Shown here piece by piece: positions 1 through 7,231 of a DNA stretch of 13,154 nt. The stretch spans positions 1 through 13,154 of the forward strand of contig JAPPHP010000342.1 of the NCBI GenBank assembly GCA_028821035.1, read 5' to 3'. The notes beneath the pieces were generated by a model. The model was not told the origin of the DNA. It made no database searches and saw only the letters and a list, made by a program, of their open reading frames with translations. Position numbers and translations under genes: made by a program. Position 1 is the first letter of the stretch. Each line of letters starts with the position of its first letter. Origin of the DNA: Gammaproteobacteria bacterium (GTDB lineage: Bacteria > Pseudomonadota > Gammaproteobacteria > Pseudomonadales > Azotimanducaceae).

Positions 1-347
1 GGACCGTGTCGAAGGCCGAGGGGCTCGCGGCGGCTTTCGCCGGCGTGGAGGCCGCGGGGCTGGATGGCCTCGACACGGACTACGACATCGTCGTCAACGG
101 GACGTCGGCGGGGGTCGCCGGGGGGCGTCCCGGGATCGAGGCGGCGGTCGTGGACGGCGCGTTCTGCTACGACATGTTCTATACGCTCGACGGCGAAACG
201 GCGTTCTGCCGCTGGTGCGCCGAGTCCGGCGCGGCGGGGGCCGCCGGGGGGCTCGGCATGCTGATCGAGCAGGCGGCGGAGTCGTTCTGCCTCTGGCGCG
301 GCGTGCGTCCGCCGACGCGCGGCGTCGCCGAGTCGCTCCGGGCGTGA
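1..347 (+). CDS. aroE: Shikimate dehydrogenase, C-terminal part (5' end outside window)
   Basis: This is the last roughly 115 residues of an NADP-dependent shikimate dehydrogenase, which reduces 3-dehydroshikimate to shikimate in aromatic amino acid synthesis. The reading frame is already open at base 3 and ends with TGA at 345-347. It starts inside the NADP-binding half (TVSKAEGLA resembles the NRTVSRAEEL segment of AroE). It then shows VVNGTSAGV (family NATS motif), CYDMFY and GLGMLIEQAAESF, the last containing the conserved substrate-side glutamine. The catalytic Lys and Asp lie upstream and cannot be checked. The stop overlaps the GTG start of coxB (GTGA at 344-347), an unusual partner for aroE. 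A GTG at 6-8 is internal and not the real start. Confidence 0.93.
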   Translation, partial: TVSKAEGLAAAFAGVEAAGLDGLDTDYDIVVNGTSAGVAGGRPGIEAAVVDGAFCYDMFYTLDGETAFCRWCAESGAAGAAGGLGMLIEQAAESFCLWRGVRPPTRGVAESLRA

Positions 348-943
348 CGCGCCGGCGTCTCCGACCGGAGGCGGCCTGGACCGTGGCGGCGATCTTGACC
401 GTCGTCGCCGTGGCCGTGCCGGCGACCCGGGAGCGGCTGGAGCGCGAGACGGCCGGCGGCGCCGACCTCACCATCGAGGTTCGCGCCAGCCAGTGGCGCT
501 GGGAGTACGCCTACCTCGACGAGATGGGCGCGCGGCGGTTCGGCTTCGTGAGCGCCGGCGTCACGCCGGACGAAGCGGTCACGGGCGTCGTGCGGAAGGA
601 CGACGCCTACCTGCGTACGGTGGACCGGCCCCTGGTGATCCCGGCGGGGCGCAAGGTACGCCTGCTCGTCACCTCGGAGGATGTCGTGCATGCGTTCTGG
701 GTGCCGGACCTCGGGATTCGGGCCGATGCGGTGCCGGGCGTGCTCCGCACGGTCTGGGTGATCCCCGACGCTCCCGGGACGTACCGGGGCCAGTGCGCGG
801 CGTTCTGCGGCGAGCGCCACGGTTTCATGCCGGTCGTCGTCGAGGTGCGCACCCCGCAGGCGTTCGAAGACTGGCAGCGGGACGCGGCGGCGACGCTCGT
901 CGCCGAAGCGGGCCGCGGGACGGCGGCGGGAACGGAGGCATGA
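344..943 (+). CDS. coxB: Cytochrome c oxidase subunit II homologue with CuA site, short and single-helix
   Basis: This 199-residue membrane-anchored cupredoxin should accept electrons from cytochrome c through a binuclear CuA centre on the periplasmic side. One transmembrane helix (about residues 10-28, EAAWTVAAILTVV) aligns with the second helix of normal subunit II, so the first is absent. The aromatic electron-entry segment SQWRWEYAY follows. The CuA ligands are H116 (DVVHAFWVPDLG) and C151, C155, H159 and M162 (QCAAFCGERHGFM). The usual Glu between the cysteines, a backbone CuA ligand whose side chain binds Mg, is Ala153. The GTG start at 344 was chosen because it overlaps the aroE stop and gives a sensible membrane anchor. 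The open frame continues upstream to 215 but encodes only Arg/Gly-rich sequence inside aroE. The stop overlaps the coxA ATG at 940-943. Confidence 0.92.
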   Translation: MTRRRLRPEAAWTVAAILTVVAVAVPATRERLERETAGGADLTIEVRASQWRWEYAYLDEMGARRFGFVSAGVTPDEAVTGVVRKDDAYLRTVDRPLVIPAGRKVRLLVTSEDVVHAFWVPDLGIRADAVPGVLRTVWVIPDAPGTYRGQCAAFCGERHGFMPVVVEVRTPQAFEDWQRDAAATLVAEAGRGTAAGTEA

Positions 944-2346
944 GGCGCTGGTTCACGACCGACCACGAGACGGTGGGGACCCTGTACCTCCTGCTGAGCG
1001 CCGTCATGCTACTGGTCGCGGGGGCGGCGGCGCTGGTCGTCCGGGCGGAGCTGTTCGAGCCCGGCCTGGCGTTCCTCGCGCCGGCGGAGTTCAACCGCGC
1101 GGTCACGGCGCACGGGATGTTCGCGGTGTTCGGGGTCCTGTTCCCTGCCTGCGCCGGGCTCGCCAGCCGCATGGTCCCGGCGATGATCCGGGCGCGCGAG
1201 ATGGCGTTCCCCCGCGCCAACGCGGTGTCGTTCTGGCTGCTGGTCCCGGCGTTCGCGCTCTTCGCGGCGGCCCTGTTCGGCGGCCCCGGGACGCAGGAAG
1301 GCGGCGACCCCGGCGTGGGGCGCTGGCCGGCCGTTCCCGCGGGCCACGCGGTGACGTTCGCGCTGGGCGTGCTGCTGGTCGCCGTCTCATGGGTGCTCTG
1401 TGGCTGGAACGTCGCGGCGACGGTGTGGTGGCGGCGCTCCCGCACGGCGCCGCTCGCGCGGTTGCCGGTGTTCGCGCGGACGATGGCGCTCGCGGCGGCG
1501 ACGTGGTTCGTCCTCGGGGCGACGCTGGCGCTCTGGGCGCTCACCCTGGTGAACGCGAGCGTCGGCGCCGCAACGGCGGGCGGTGCGCCGGCCGCCTTCC
1601 GCTACGGCTTCTGGTTCCTGGGCCACCCGGCAAGCTGGCTCGTCGTCGTGCCGGTCATCGGCGTGGTCACCGAGGTGCTGAGCAGAAACGCGAAGCGGCC
1701 GCCGTTCGGCGCCGACGCCATCGTGCAGGCGACGGGGTCGCTCGCGGGCCTGGCTTTGCTCGCCTGGCTGGGGGAAATGGTTCTCGACAAGAGTCTCGCC
1801 GGCGAGCTCTTTTTCCTGTACGTGGGCATGCTTGCCGCGGTGCCCGCGGCGGTGATCGCGGGCAACTGGGCGGCCACGTTGTGGCGGCGCTCCTTTCCGC
1901 TCGATGCATCGGCCTGCTTCGCCCTGGCGGCGGCCCTGTTCCTGGCGCTCGGGGCCGGGGCGGGCGTCTTCCTGCCCCTCGCGTCGGTCGCGGCGGGCAG
2001 CGCCGTCGAGGCCGCCCACACGCACTACCTGTTCGTCGGGTTCGGGCTGTTCGGCCTGTTCGCCGGAGTCTACCGTTGGCTGCCCGCGTGGACCGGCGGG
2101 ACGTGCGACGAGACCCTGGGCCGGGTACACTTCTGGCTGTCTTTCGTCGGTCTCAACGCAACGTTTCTGCCGCAGTACCTGGCCGGCGCATCCGGCATGT
2201 TGCGGCGTATCCCGGACTATCCCTTGACGCTCGCTGACCTGAACGCGGCCGCCACCGCCGGCGGCTTCCTCCTGGGCTTCGCCCAGCTCCTGTTCGTCTT
2301 CGTGGCACTGAAGGCAGTATTGAAGGCGGTGAGGCCGAGCGCATGA
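940..2346 (+). CDS. coxA: Divergent heme-copper oxidase subunit I homologue lacking the CuB site
   Basis: This 468-residue protein has 12 predicted transmembrane helices and is clearly of the cytochrome c oxidase subunit I fold, though shorter than the usual 520-560. Retained features are H58 (TAHG, low-spin heme), H360 and H362 (AHTHY, high-spin and low-spin heme ligands), RR in GMLRRIPDYP, and EMAFPRANAVSFWLL. Lost features: HPEVY is HPASW (H229 kept, Glu to A231, cross-link Tyr to W233); WAHHM is WLGEM (both CuB histidines to G278 and E279); PTGVK is PAAVI (K-channel Lys to I306); and the HD Mg ligands eight and seven residues before H360 are A352 and G353. Helix spacing is preserved, so no frameshift explains this. 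It probably binds two hemes but not CuB, and its reaction is unknown. An NO-reductase-like member of the superfamily with other ligands is an alternative. ATG 940 overlaps the coxB stop. Confidence 0.88.
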   Translation: MRRWFTTDHETVGTLYLLLSAVMLLVAGAAALVVRAELFEPGLAFLAPAEFNRAVTAHGMFAVFGVLFPACAGLASRMVPAMIRAREMAFPRANAVSFWLLVPAFALFAAALFGGPGTQEGGDPGVGRWPAVPAGHAVTFALGVLLVAVSWVLCGWNVAATVWWRRSRTAPLARLPVFARTMALAAATWFVLGATLALWALTLVNASVGAATAGGAPAAFRYGFWFLGHPASWLVVVPVIGVVTEVLSRNAKRPPFGADAIVQATGSLAGLALLAWLGEMVLDKSLAGELFFLYVGMLAAVPAAVIAGNWAATLWRRSFPLDASACFALAAALFLALGAGAGVFLPLASVAAGSAVEAAHTHYLFVGFGLFGLFAGVYRWLPAWTGGTCDETLGRVHFWLSFVGLNATFLPQYLAGASGMLRRIPDYPLTLADLNAAATAGGFLLGFAQLLFVFVALKAVLKAVRPSA

Positions 2347-3359
2347 CCGACTCGCCCAGGGAACTGCGCATCCTGGCCGGCGCGGGCGTCGCGCTCGCGC
2401 TGGTGGTGGTCGTGCTCGGGGCGTACACGCGCCTGGTCGATGCCGGGCTCGGCTGCCCCGACTGGCCCGGCTGCTACGGGTTCCTCGGCGTTCCCGAGTC
2501 CCCCGAAGAGATCGTCCTTGCGGAAGAGCGGTTTCCGGACGCGCCGGTGGAGCCGGACAAGGCCTGGCCCGAGATGGTGCATCGCTACTTCGCGAGCGGG
2601 CTGGGGCTCCTCTCCCTGGTCCTCCTGGCTCTTGCCTGGCGCCGCAAGGCCGCGCTGACGATACCGCTGACGCTCGCGGTGCTGGTCATCGTGCAGGGGG
2701 CGTTCGGCGCGTGGACGGTGACGCTCAAGCTGTGGCCGCAGGTGGTGACCGCCCATCTCCTGGGCGGGTTCGGAACCCTCGCGCTCCTGTGGCTCTACAC
2801 GCTGCGTCTCGGCATGGCCGGGGCGGTGACGGTACCCGCGGCGCTGGCGCGGCCGGCGGCCCTCGGCATCGCGCTGGTCGTCCTGCAGGTGACCCTGGGC
2901 GGCTGGACGTCGTCGAACTACGCGGCGCTCGCCTGCCCGGATTTCCCGACCTGCCACGGCAGCCTGGTGCCGGAGATGGACTTCGCCAGGGGATTCAACG
3001 TGCTGCAGGAGATCGGCCCGAACTACCTGGGCGGGGCGCTGTCGAGCGAAGCGCGCGTCGCGATCCAGATGACCCACCGCGTGGGCGCGTTCGTAGTGCT
3101 CTTCCTGGTCGGCTGGCTGGCCTGGCGGCTCCGGGGGCGGCTCGGCTGGATCGTGGGGGGCGTGCTCGCCGTGCAGTTCGGGCTCGGTATCGCCAACGTG
3201 CTGCTCGAACTGCCGCTGGCCGTCGCGACGGCACACAACGCGGGCGGCGCGCTGTTGCTGCTCGCGCTCGTGACGGTGTACGCTGCCGCCCGCGGCTACG
3301 TGGGCGTGACGACCCCGTCCACGGCCGACCCGAGCCGCTCCCTGCCGACACCACGATGA
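2343..3359 (+). CDS. ctaA: Heme A synthase (CtaA/COX15 family)
   Basis: This 338-residue, eight-helix membrane enzyme oxidises the C8 methyl group of heme O to the formyl group of heme A. The four heme-coordinating histidines of the family are present: H80 (MVHRYF), H138 (TAHLLGG), H245 (MTHRVGAF) and H298 (TAHNAGG). Two extracytoplasmic cysteine pairs are seen, C38/C44 (GCPDWPGC) and C198/C204 (ACPDFPTC), as in the class with redox-active loops. The internal twofold repeat (two similar four-helix halves) is evident. ATG 2343 overlaps the coxA stop, and its own stop overlaps the ctaB ATG. Nothing is missing, so the enzyme should be functional. Its place in the operon suggests that the adjacent unusual oxidase homologue uses heme A, although it could also supply a standard oxidase encoded elsewhere. 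Confidence 0.96.
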   Translation: MTDSPRELRILAGAGVALALVVVVLGAYTRLVDAGLGCPDWPGCYGFLGVPESPEEIVLAEERFPDAPVEPDKAWPEMVHRYFASGLGLLSLVLLALAWRRKAALTIPLTLAVLVIVQGAFGAWTVTLKLWPQVVTAHLLGGFGTLALLWLYTLRLGMAGAVTVPAALARPAALGIALVVLQVTLGGWTSSNYAALACPDFPTCHGSLVPEMDFARGFNVLQEIGPNYLGGALSSEARVAIQMTHRVGAFVVLFLVGWLAWRLRGRLGWIVGGVLAVQFGLGIANVLLELPLAVATAHNAGGALLLLALVTVYAAARGYVGVTTPSTADPSRSLPTPR

Positions 3360-4264
3360 GCGAGACGATCGAACGCGCTCCCGCGCCCTGGCGCGACTAC
3401 CTGGAGATGACGAAACCCCGCGTCGTCCTCCTGATGCTGTTGTGCGCCGCGGTGGGCATGGCGCTCGCCCCCGGTGCGGGTGCGGCGGTGGAGCCCATGC
3501 TATGGGGCTTGGTCGGCATCGCCCTGGTGGCGGGGTCCGCAGCGACCGTGAACCACATCGCCGATGCGCGGATCGACGCGCGCATGGCGCGCACGGCCCA
3601 CCGGCCCGTCGCACAGGGGCGGCTGAGCACCCGGGCGGGCGCGACGTTCGCCGTGGTGCTCGGCGTGACGGGGATGCTCGTCCTGTACTTCCTCGTCAAC
3701 CCGCTGACGGCCTGGCTGAACTTCCTCTCCTGGGTCGGGTACGGCCTGGTCTACACGCTCTACCTGAAGCGCGCGACGCCCCAGAACATCGTGATCGGCG
3801 GACTCTTCGGCGCGGCGCCGCCGCTCTTCGGCTGGACGGCGGTGACGAACTCGGTGGACCTCGAGCCGATCCTGCTCGTGCTCATCATCTTCGTGTGGAC
3901 TCCGCCGCACTTCTGGGCGCTGGCGCTCGACCGCAAGGAGGAGTACGCGGACGCGGACATCCCCATGCTGCCGGTGACCCACGGGGAGGCGTACACGCGG
4001 CGGCACATCCTGTACTACGCGCTGGCGCTCGCCGTCGTGAGCGTCCTGCCGTTCCTGACCGGCATGAGCGGTCTCGTCTATCTCGTCGGCGCGGTCGCGC
4101 TGGGCGCCCGGTTCCTCTACTGGGCGGTGGTGCTGTGGCGCGGCGGCGACGAACGGGCGCCGATCGCCACGTTCCGCTACTCGATCGTCTACCTGATGGT
4201 GCTCTTCCTGCTGCTGGTCGCCGACCACCACCTCGTTCCGGGGGGCGCGCTCGCCGCATGGTAG
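3356..4264 (+). CDS. ctaB: Protoheme IX farnesyltransferase (heme O synthase)
   Basis: This 302-residue polytopic UbiA-family prenyltransferase attaches a farnesyl-derived group to protoheme to make heme O, the substrate of CtaA. The first polyprenyl-diphosphate/Mg motif is N66-H-I-A-D70-A-R-I-D74 (NxxxDxxxD). The second conserved loop is DRKEEYADADIPMLP from residue 192. Other family segments are EMTKPRVV near the N-terminus, YLKRATPQNIVIGG and WTPPHFWALAL. About nine membrane helices are visible. The ATG at 3356 overlaps the ctaA stop (ATGA), and the stop TAG lies inside the start region of sco (overlap 4258-4264). The symbol cyoE is also used for this family; ctaB fits the context here. 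Confidence 0.96.
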   Translation: MSETIERAPAPWRDYLEMTKPRVVLLMLLCAAVGMALAPGAGAAVEPMLWGLVGIALVAGSAATVNHIADARIDARMARTAHRPVAQGRLSTRAGATFAVVLGVTGMLVLYFLVNPLTAWLNFLSWVGYGLVYTLYLKRATPQNIVIGGLFGAAPPLFGWTAVTNSVDLEPILLVLIIFVWTPPHFWALALDRKEEYADADIPMLPVTHGEAYTRRHILYYALALAVVSVLPFLTGMSGLVYLVGAVALGARFLYWAVVLWRGGDERAPIATFRYSIVYLMVLFLLLVADHHLVPGGALAAW

Positions 4265-4884
4265 GCCCGCGAAAGCGGCGCGTGCTGGCCTGCGGAGCCG
4301 TGCTGCTTGCGGCGCTTGGGGGCTGCGGCCGCGAGGACGCAGTGCCGGTCGACGAGGTCAGTTCGGACCACGGGCTGATCGTGCTGCCGGCGCCCCGGGA
4401 GATCGTCATTCCGCCCCTGCTCGCCCAGGACGGGGGCCCGTTCGCGCACGACGCGTTGCTTGGCAAGTGGTCCTTCGTCTTCTTCGGCTACGCGTCCTGT
4501 CCCGACATCTGCCCGCTGACCATGGCGACGTTGCGGGACGCCGAACGCGAGTTGGCGGACGAGCGCTTCCAGGCGGTGTTCGTGAGCGTCGACCCGGAGC
4601 GCGACACCCTGGAAGCGATCGGGGCGTACCTCACGGCCTTTTCGTCCCGCTTCGTCGGCGTGACCGGGGAAGAGGGCGAACTCCGGCGCTTCGGGCTCGA
4701 ACTGGCGGCGGGCTTCATGCGGACCCCGGCGCCCGACGGCGTCCCCGCCGACCGCTATCTCGTGGACCACTCGGGACACGTCGCGATCGTGGATCCGGAG
4801 GGCCGCTTCGTCGCCATCCTCAAGGACCCGCGCCGCGGCGAGTACGTGGTGGAGGCGTTCCGGACTCTGGCGGGGCGGGCCTGA
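4258..4884 (+). CDS. sco: Sco1/SenC-family copper chaperone lipoprotein
   Basis: This 208-residue thioredoxin-fold protein of the Sco/SenC family delivers copper to, or reduces, the CuA site of subunit II. A short signal sequence ends in a lipobox (LAALGGC, lipid-modified C23), so it should be anchored on the periplasmic face. The copper site is complete: C81 and C85 (YASCPDICPLTM) and H171 (YLVDHSGH). The segments VFVSVDPERDT and VDPEGRFVAILKDPR are typical of the family. ATG 4258 overlaps the end of ctaB by seven bases (ATGGTAG). It is the last gene of the operon, and no clear terminator follows. A CuA chaperone fits the intact CuA ligands of the upstream coxB. No CuB chaperone gene (Cox11/CtaG) accompanies it. 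Confidence 0.94.
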   Translation: MVGPRKRRVLACGAVLLAALGGCGREDAVPVDEVSSDHGLIVLPAPREIVIPPLLAQDGGPFAHDALLGKWSFVFFGYASCPDICPLTMATLRDAERELADERFQAVFVSVDPERDTLEAIGAYLTAFSSRFVGVTGEEGELRRFGLELAAGFMRTPAPDGVPADRYLVDHSGHVAIVDPEGRFVAILKDPRRGEYVVEAFRTLAGRA

Positions 4885-4898
4885 GAACGGTGGCGCTG

Positions 4899-4928
4899 TT
4901 GAAATCCGTCGCGCCGGTCCCGTATGCT
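4899..4928 (+). promoter_or_regulatory. Putative sigma70-type promoter for egtB-egtD
   Basis: TTGAAA at 4899-4904 (five of six to the -35 consensus) is followed after 18 bases by TATGCT at 4923-4928 (four of six to the -10 consensus). It sits in the 67-base gap between sco and egtB. Transcription would start near 4935, leaving a leader of about 17 bases that includes an AGAGG ribosome binding site at 4942-4946. Assigned by pattern only. Confidence 0.5.
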
Positions 4929-4951
4929 CGCCGCGCGAAACAGAGGTGGGA

Positions 4952-6211
4952 ATGCTGGAAGCCGCGCAGGTCGCGGACGACCCGATCGCGCGATACGCGG
5001 CCGTTCGTCAGCAAACGGAAATGCTGTGTCGTCCCCTTGCCGTGGACGACTACGGCGTGCAGCCGATGGACGACGCCAGTCCGCCGAAGTGGCACCTCGC
5101 GCACACCACCTGGTTCTTCGAGACCTTCCTGCTGAAGCCTTTCCGGGAGCGGTACCGGCCGTTCGCCGAGGGTTTCGAGACGCTCTTCAACTCCTACTAC
5201 AACGGCGTCGGCCAGCCGTTCCCGCGGCCGAGACGCGGCACGCTGTCGCGGCCGACCGTCGAGGAGGTATACGCCTACCGGGCGCACGTGGACGCGGCGA
5301 TGCGGCCGCTGCTCGCGCGCGGCGACGACGAGATTCGCGCGCGCGTCGAACTCGGCCTGCACCACGAGCAGCAGCACCAGGAGCTGATCGTCACGGACCT
5401 GAAGGTCACGCTGGGCGGCAATCCGCTGCGCCCGGCCTACCGGGACGACCTCGACCGCACCGCGTGCGAGTCGCGCCCCGCGACGTTCGTCGAGTTCCCG
5501 GAGGGCTTCGTGGAGATCGGCGCCATCGGGGCCGGTTTCTGCTTCGACAACGAGACGCCGCGCCATCGTGTCTGGCTCCGGCCCTTCGCGGTCGCGGACC
5601 GGCTCGTGACCAATGTCGAGTACCTGGCGTTCATGGAGGACGGCGGCTACCGCACGCCGGCGCTGTGGCTGTCGGACGGCTGGGACGCGGTGCGGCGGGA
5701 CGCCTGGGAGGCTCCGCTGTACTGGTATCGCGACGGCGGGGCGTGGTCCGAGTATCGGCTGTCGGGTCCCGCACCGGTGGACCCGCATGCGCCGGTGACG
5801 CACGTCAGCTTCTACGAGGCGGATGCCTACGCGCGCTGGGCCGGCGCCCGGCTGCCGCTCGAAGCGGAATGGGAGTCCGTGGCGGCCCGGTACGGCGAAG
5901 AGGTCCCGGCCGGCAATTTCGCGGACGGCGGGCGCCTGCACCCGCGTACCCCTGTCGGCTCCGGCATGGCGCAGCTCTTCGGCGACGCCTGGGAATGGAC
6001 CTCGAGCGCCTACGTCGCGTACCCCGGCTACCGGCCGCTGCCGGGGACGCTTGGCGAGTACAACGGCAAGTTCATGGCCAACCAGGTGGTGCTGCGCGGC
6101 GGGTCCTGCGCGACGCCGCCTGGCCACGTGCGGGCCACGTATCGCAACTTCTTCCACGGCCCCGACCGCTGGCAGTTCACCGGCATCCGGCTCGCGCGCG
6201 ATGCCGGTTAG
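4952..6211 (+). CDS. egtB: Ergothioneine biosynthesis protein EgtB (hercynine sulfoxide synthase)
   Basis: This 419-residue non-heme iron enzyme joins hercynine (trimethylhistidine) to a thiol donor and forms the sulfoxide, using O2. An N-terminal DinB-like domain carries the iron ligands: H51 (WHLAHTTWFFE) and the HX3HXE motif H138-H142-E144 (LHHEQQHQELI). The C-terminal half is a formylglycine-generating-enzyme-like domain ending in RGGSCATPPGHVRATYRNFF and RWQFTGIRLARD, as in EgtB. ATG 4952 is preferred because AGAGG at 4942-4946 is correctly spaced; an in-frame GTG at 4946 overlaps that site. The gene overlaps egtD by 11 bases. No egtA, egtC or egtE is nearby, so the thiol donor (gamma-glutamylcysteine, glutathione or cysteine) cannot be settled from context. 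Confidence 0.95.
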   Translation: MLEAAQVADDPIARYAAVRQQTEMLCRPLAVDDYGVQPMDDASPPKWHLAHTTWFFETFLLKPFRERYRPFAEGFETLFNSYYNGVGQPFPRPRRGTLSRPTVEEVYAYRAHVDAAMRPLLARGDDEIRARVELGLHHEQQHQELIVTDLKVTLGGNPLRPAYRDDLDRTACESRPATFVEFPEGFVEIGAIGAGFCFDNETPRHRVWLRPFAVADRLVTNVEYLAFMEDGGYRTPALWLSDGWDAVRRDAWEAPLYWYRDGGAWSEYRLSGPAPVDPHAPVTHVSFYEADAYARWAGARLPLEAEWESVAARYGEEVPAGNFADGGRLHPRTPVGSGMAQLFGDAWEWTSSAYVAYPGYRPLPGTLGEYNGKFMANQVVLRGGSCATPPGHVRATYRNFFHGPDRWQFTGIRLARDAG

Positions 6212-7181
6212 CACACTACCCGCGCGGGAGTTCCGCTTCCACGACCGGCGGCCCGACCTGCCGGACGCGATGGCGGAGGTGCTCGCCGGCCTGTCCCGGA
6301 CGGCCAAGACCGTGCCGCCCAAGTACTTCTACGACGAGACCGGCTCGCGGCTGTTCGACGACATCACGCGCCTGCCCGAGTACTACCTCACGCGCACCGA
6401 GGTCGGCATCCTGCGGGAGAACCGGGAGGACATGGCGCGCGCGGTCGGCGACCGGGCGTGCCTGGTGGAGTACGGCAGCGGGTCGAGCGAGAAGATCCGC
6501 ATCCTGCTCGAGGCGTGCCGGCCCGCCGCCTACGTGCCCGTGGACATCTCGCGCACGCACCTCCTGCAGTCCGCGCGGGCGATCTACGACGACTACGACT
6601 GGCTGGCCGTCCACCCGACCTGTGCGGACTACAGCCGCCCCTTCGCCCTCCCGCACGTCGCCTCGGCGCTGCCCTGCGTGGCCTTCTTCCCCGGGTCGAG
6701 CATCGGCAACTTCGATCCCGCGGACGTCCCGGGGTTCCTGGCGGCCGTGGGCGAAGTCGTCGGCCGCGGCGGCCGCCTCATCGTGGGCGTGGACGCCAAG
6801 AAGGACGAGGACGTGCTGCATGCGGCGTACAACGACGGCCAGGGCGTGACGGAGGCCTTCAATCTCAACCTCCTGCGCCATCTGAACGACCTGCTGGACG
6901 CGGACTTCGACCCTGCCCGGTTCGAACACCAGGCGGAGTACAACCCCGCCCGCGGGCGCATCGAGATGTACCTGGCGAGCACCGCGTCCCAACGCGTGCG
7001 GCTGAACGGCGCGGAGATCGCGTTCGACGCCGGCGAGCGCATCCACACCGAGAGTTCCTACAAGTACGAACGGGACGAATTCCTCGAGCTCGCGGGTGCG
7101 GCGGGGTTCGTGCAGCAACGGATGTGGACGGACGACCGCGGGTACTTCATGGTGCTGCTGCTGGAGTACGCGGGGGCCTGA
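6201..7181 (+). CDS. egtD: L-histidine N-alpha-methyltransferase EgtD
   Basis: This 326-residue SAM-dependent methyltransferase converts histidine to hercynine, the first step of ergothioneine synthesis and the substrate of EgtB. The N-terminal segment YDETGSRLFDDITRLPEYY is family-specific. The SAM-binding loop is Y91-G-S-G-S-S-E-K98. The FPGSSIGNFDP segment contains N170, which fits the histidine-contacting Asn of characterised EgtD, and E284/S286 in HTESSYKY match its substrate-binding Glu and Ser. Length is normal for the family. ATG 6201 lies inside the end of egtB (11-base overlap, different frame), indicating coupled translation. All recognisable substrate residues are present, so it should be active. 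Confidence 0.96.
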   Translation: MPVSTLPAREFRFHDRRPDLPDAMAEVLAGLSRTAKTVPPKYFYDETGSRLFDDITRLPEYYLTRTEVGILRENREDMARAVGDRACLVEYGSGSSEKIRILLEACRPAAYVPVDISRTHLLQSARAIYDDYDWLAVHPTCADYSRPFALPHVASALPCVAFFPGSSIGNFDPADVPGFLAAVGEVVGRGGRLIVGVDAKKDEDVLHAAYNDGQGVTEAFNLNLLRHLNDLLDADFDPARFEHQAEYNPARGRIEMYLASTASQRVRLNGAEIAFDAGERIHTESSYKYERDEFLELAGAAGFVQQRMWTDDRGYFMVLLLEYAGA

Positions 7182-7231
7182 CTCGTTTTCGCGCGTTGGC
7201 GGTTGCCCGCGCCCGCTGCTAGCCTGTGAGC

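Noticed and set aside
215..343. Upstream extension of coxB to an earlier ATG
   Set aside because: It would overlap aroE by over 130 bases and encodes only Arg/Gly/Ala-rich sequence without the missing membrane helix; GTG 344 with the GTGA overlap is better.
940..2346. coxA as a pseudogene or sequencing artefact
   Set aside because: The frame is intact across 12 helices, heme ligands and propionate arginines are kept, and matching changes occur in coxB; this fits divergence better than decay or error.
2217..3614. 465-codon reverse open frame opposite ctaA
   Set aside because: Arg/Pro/His-rich translation without domains, antisense to a gene with all its family residues; long shadow frames are expected at this GC content.
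4820..6322. 500-codon reverse open frame opposite egtB
   Set aside because: Low-complexity Arg/Ala/Val-rich product with no motif, opposite a well-supported gene.
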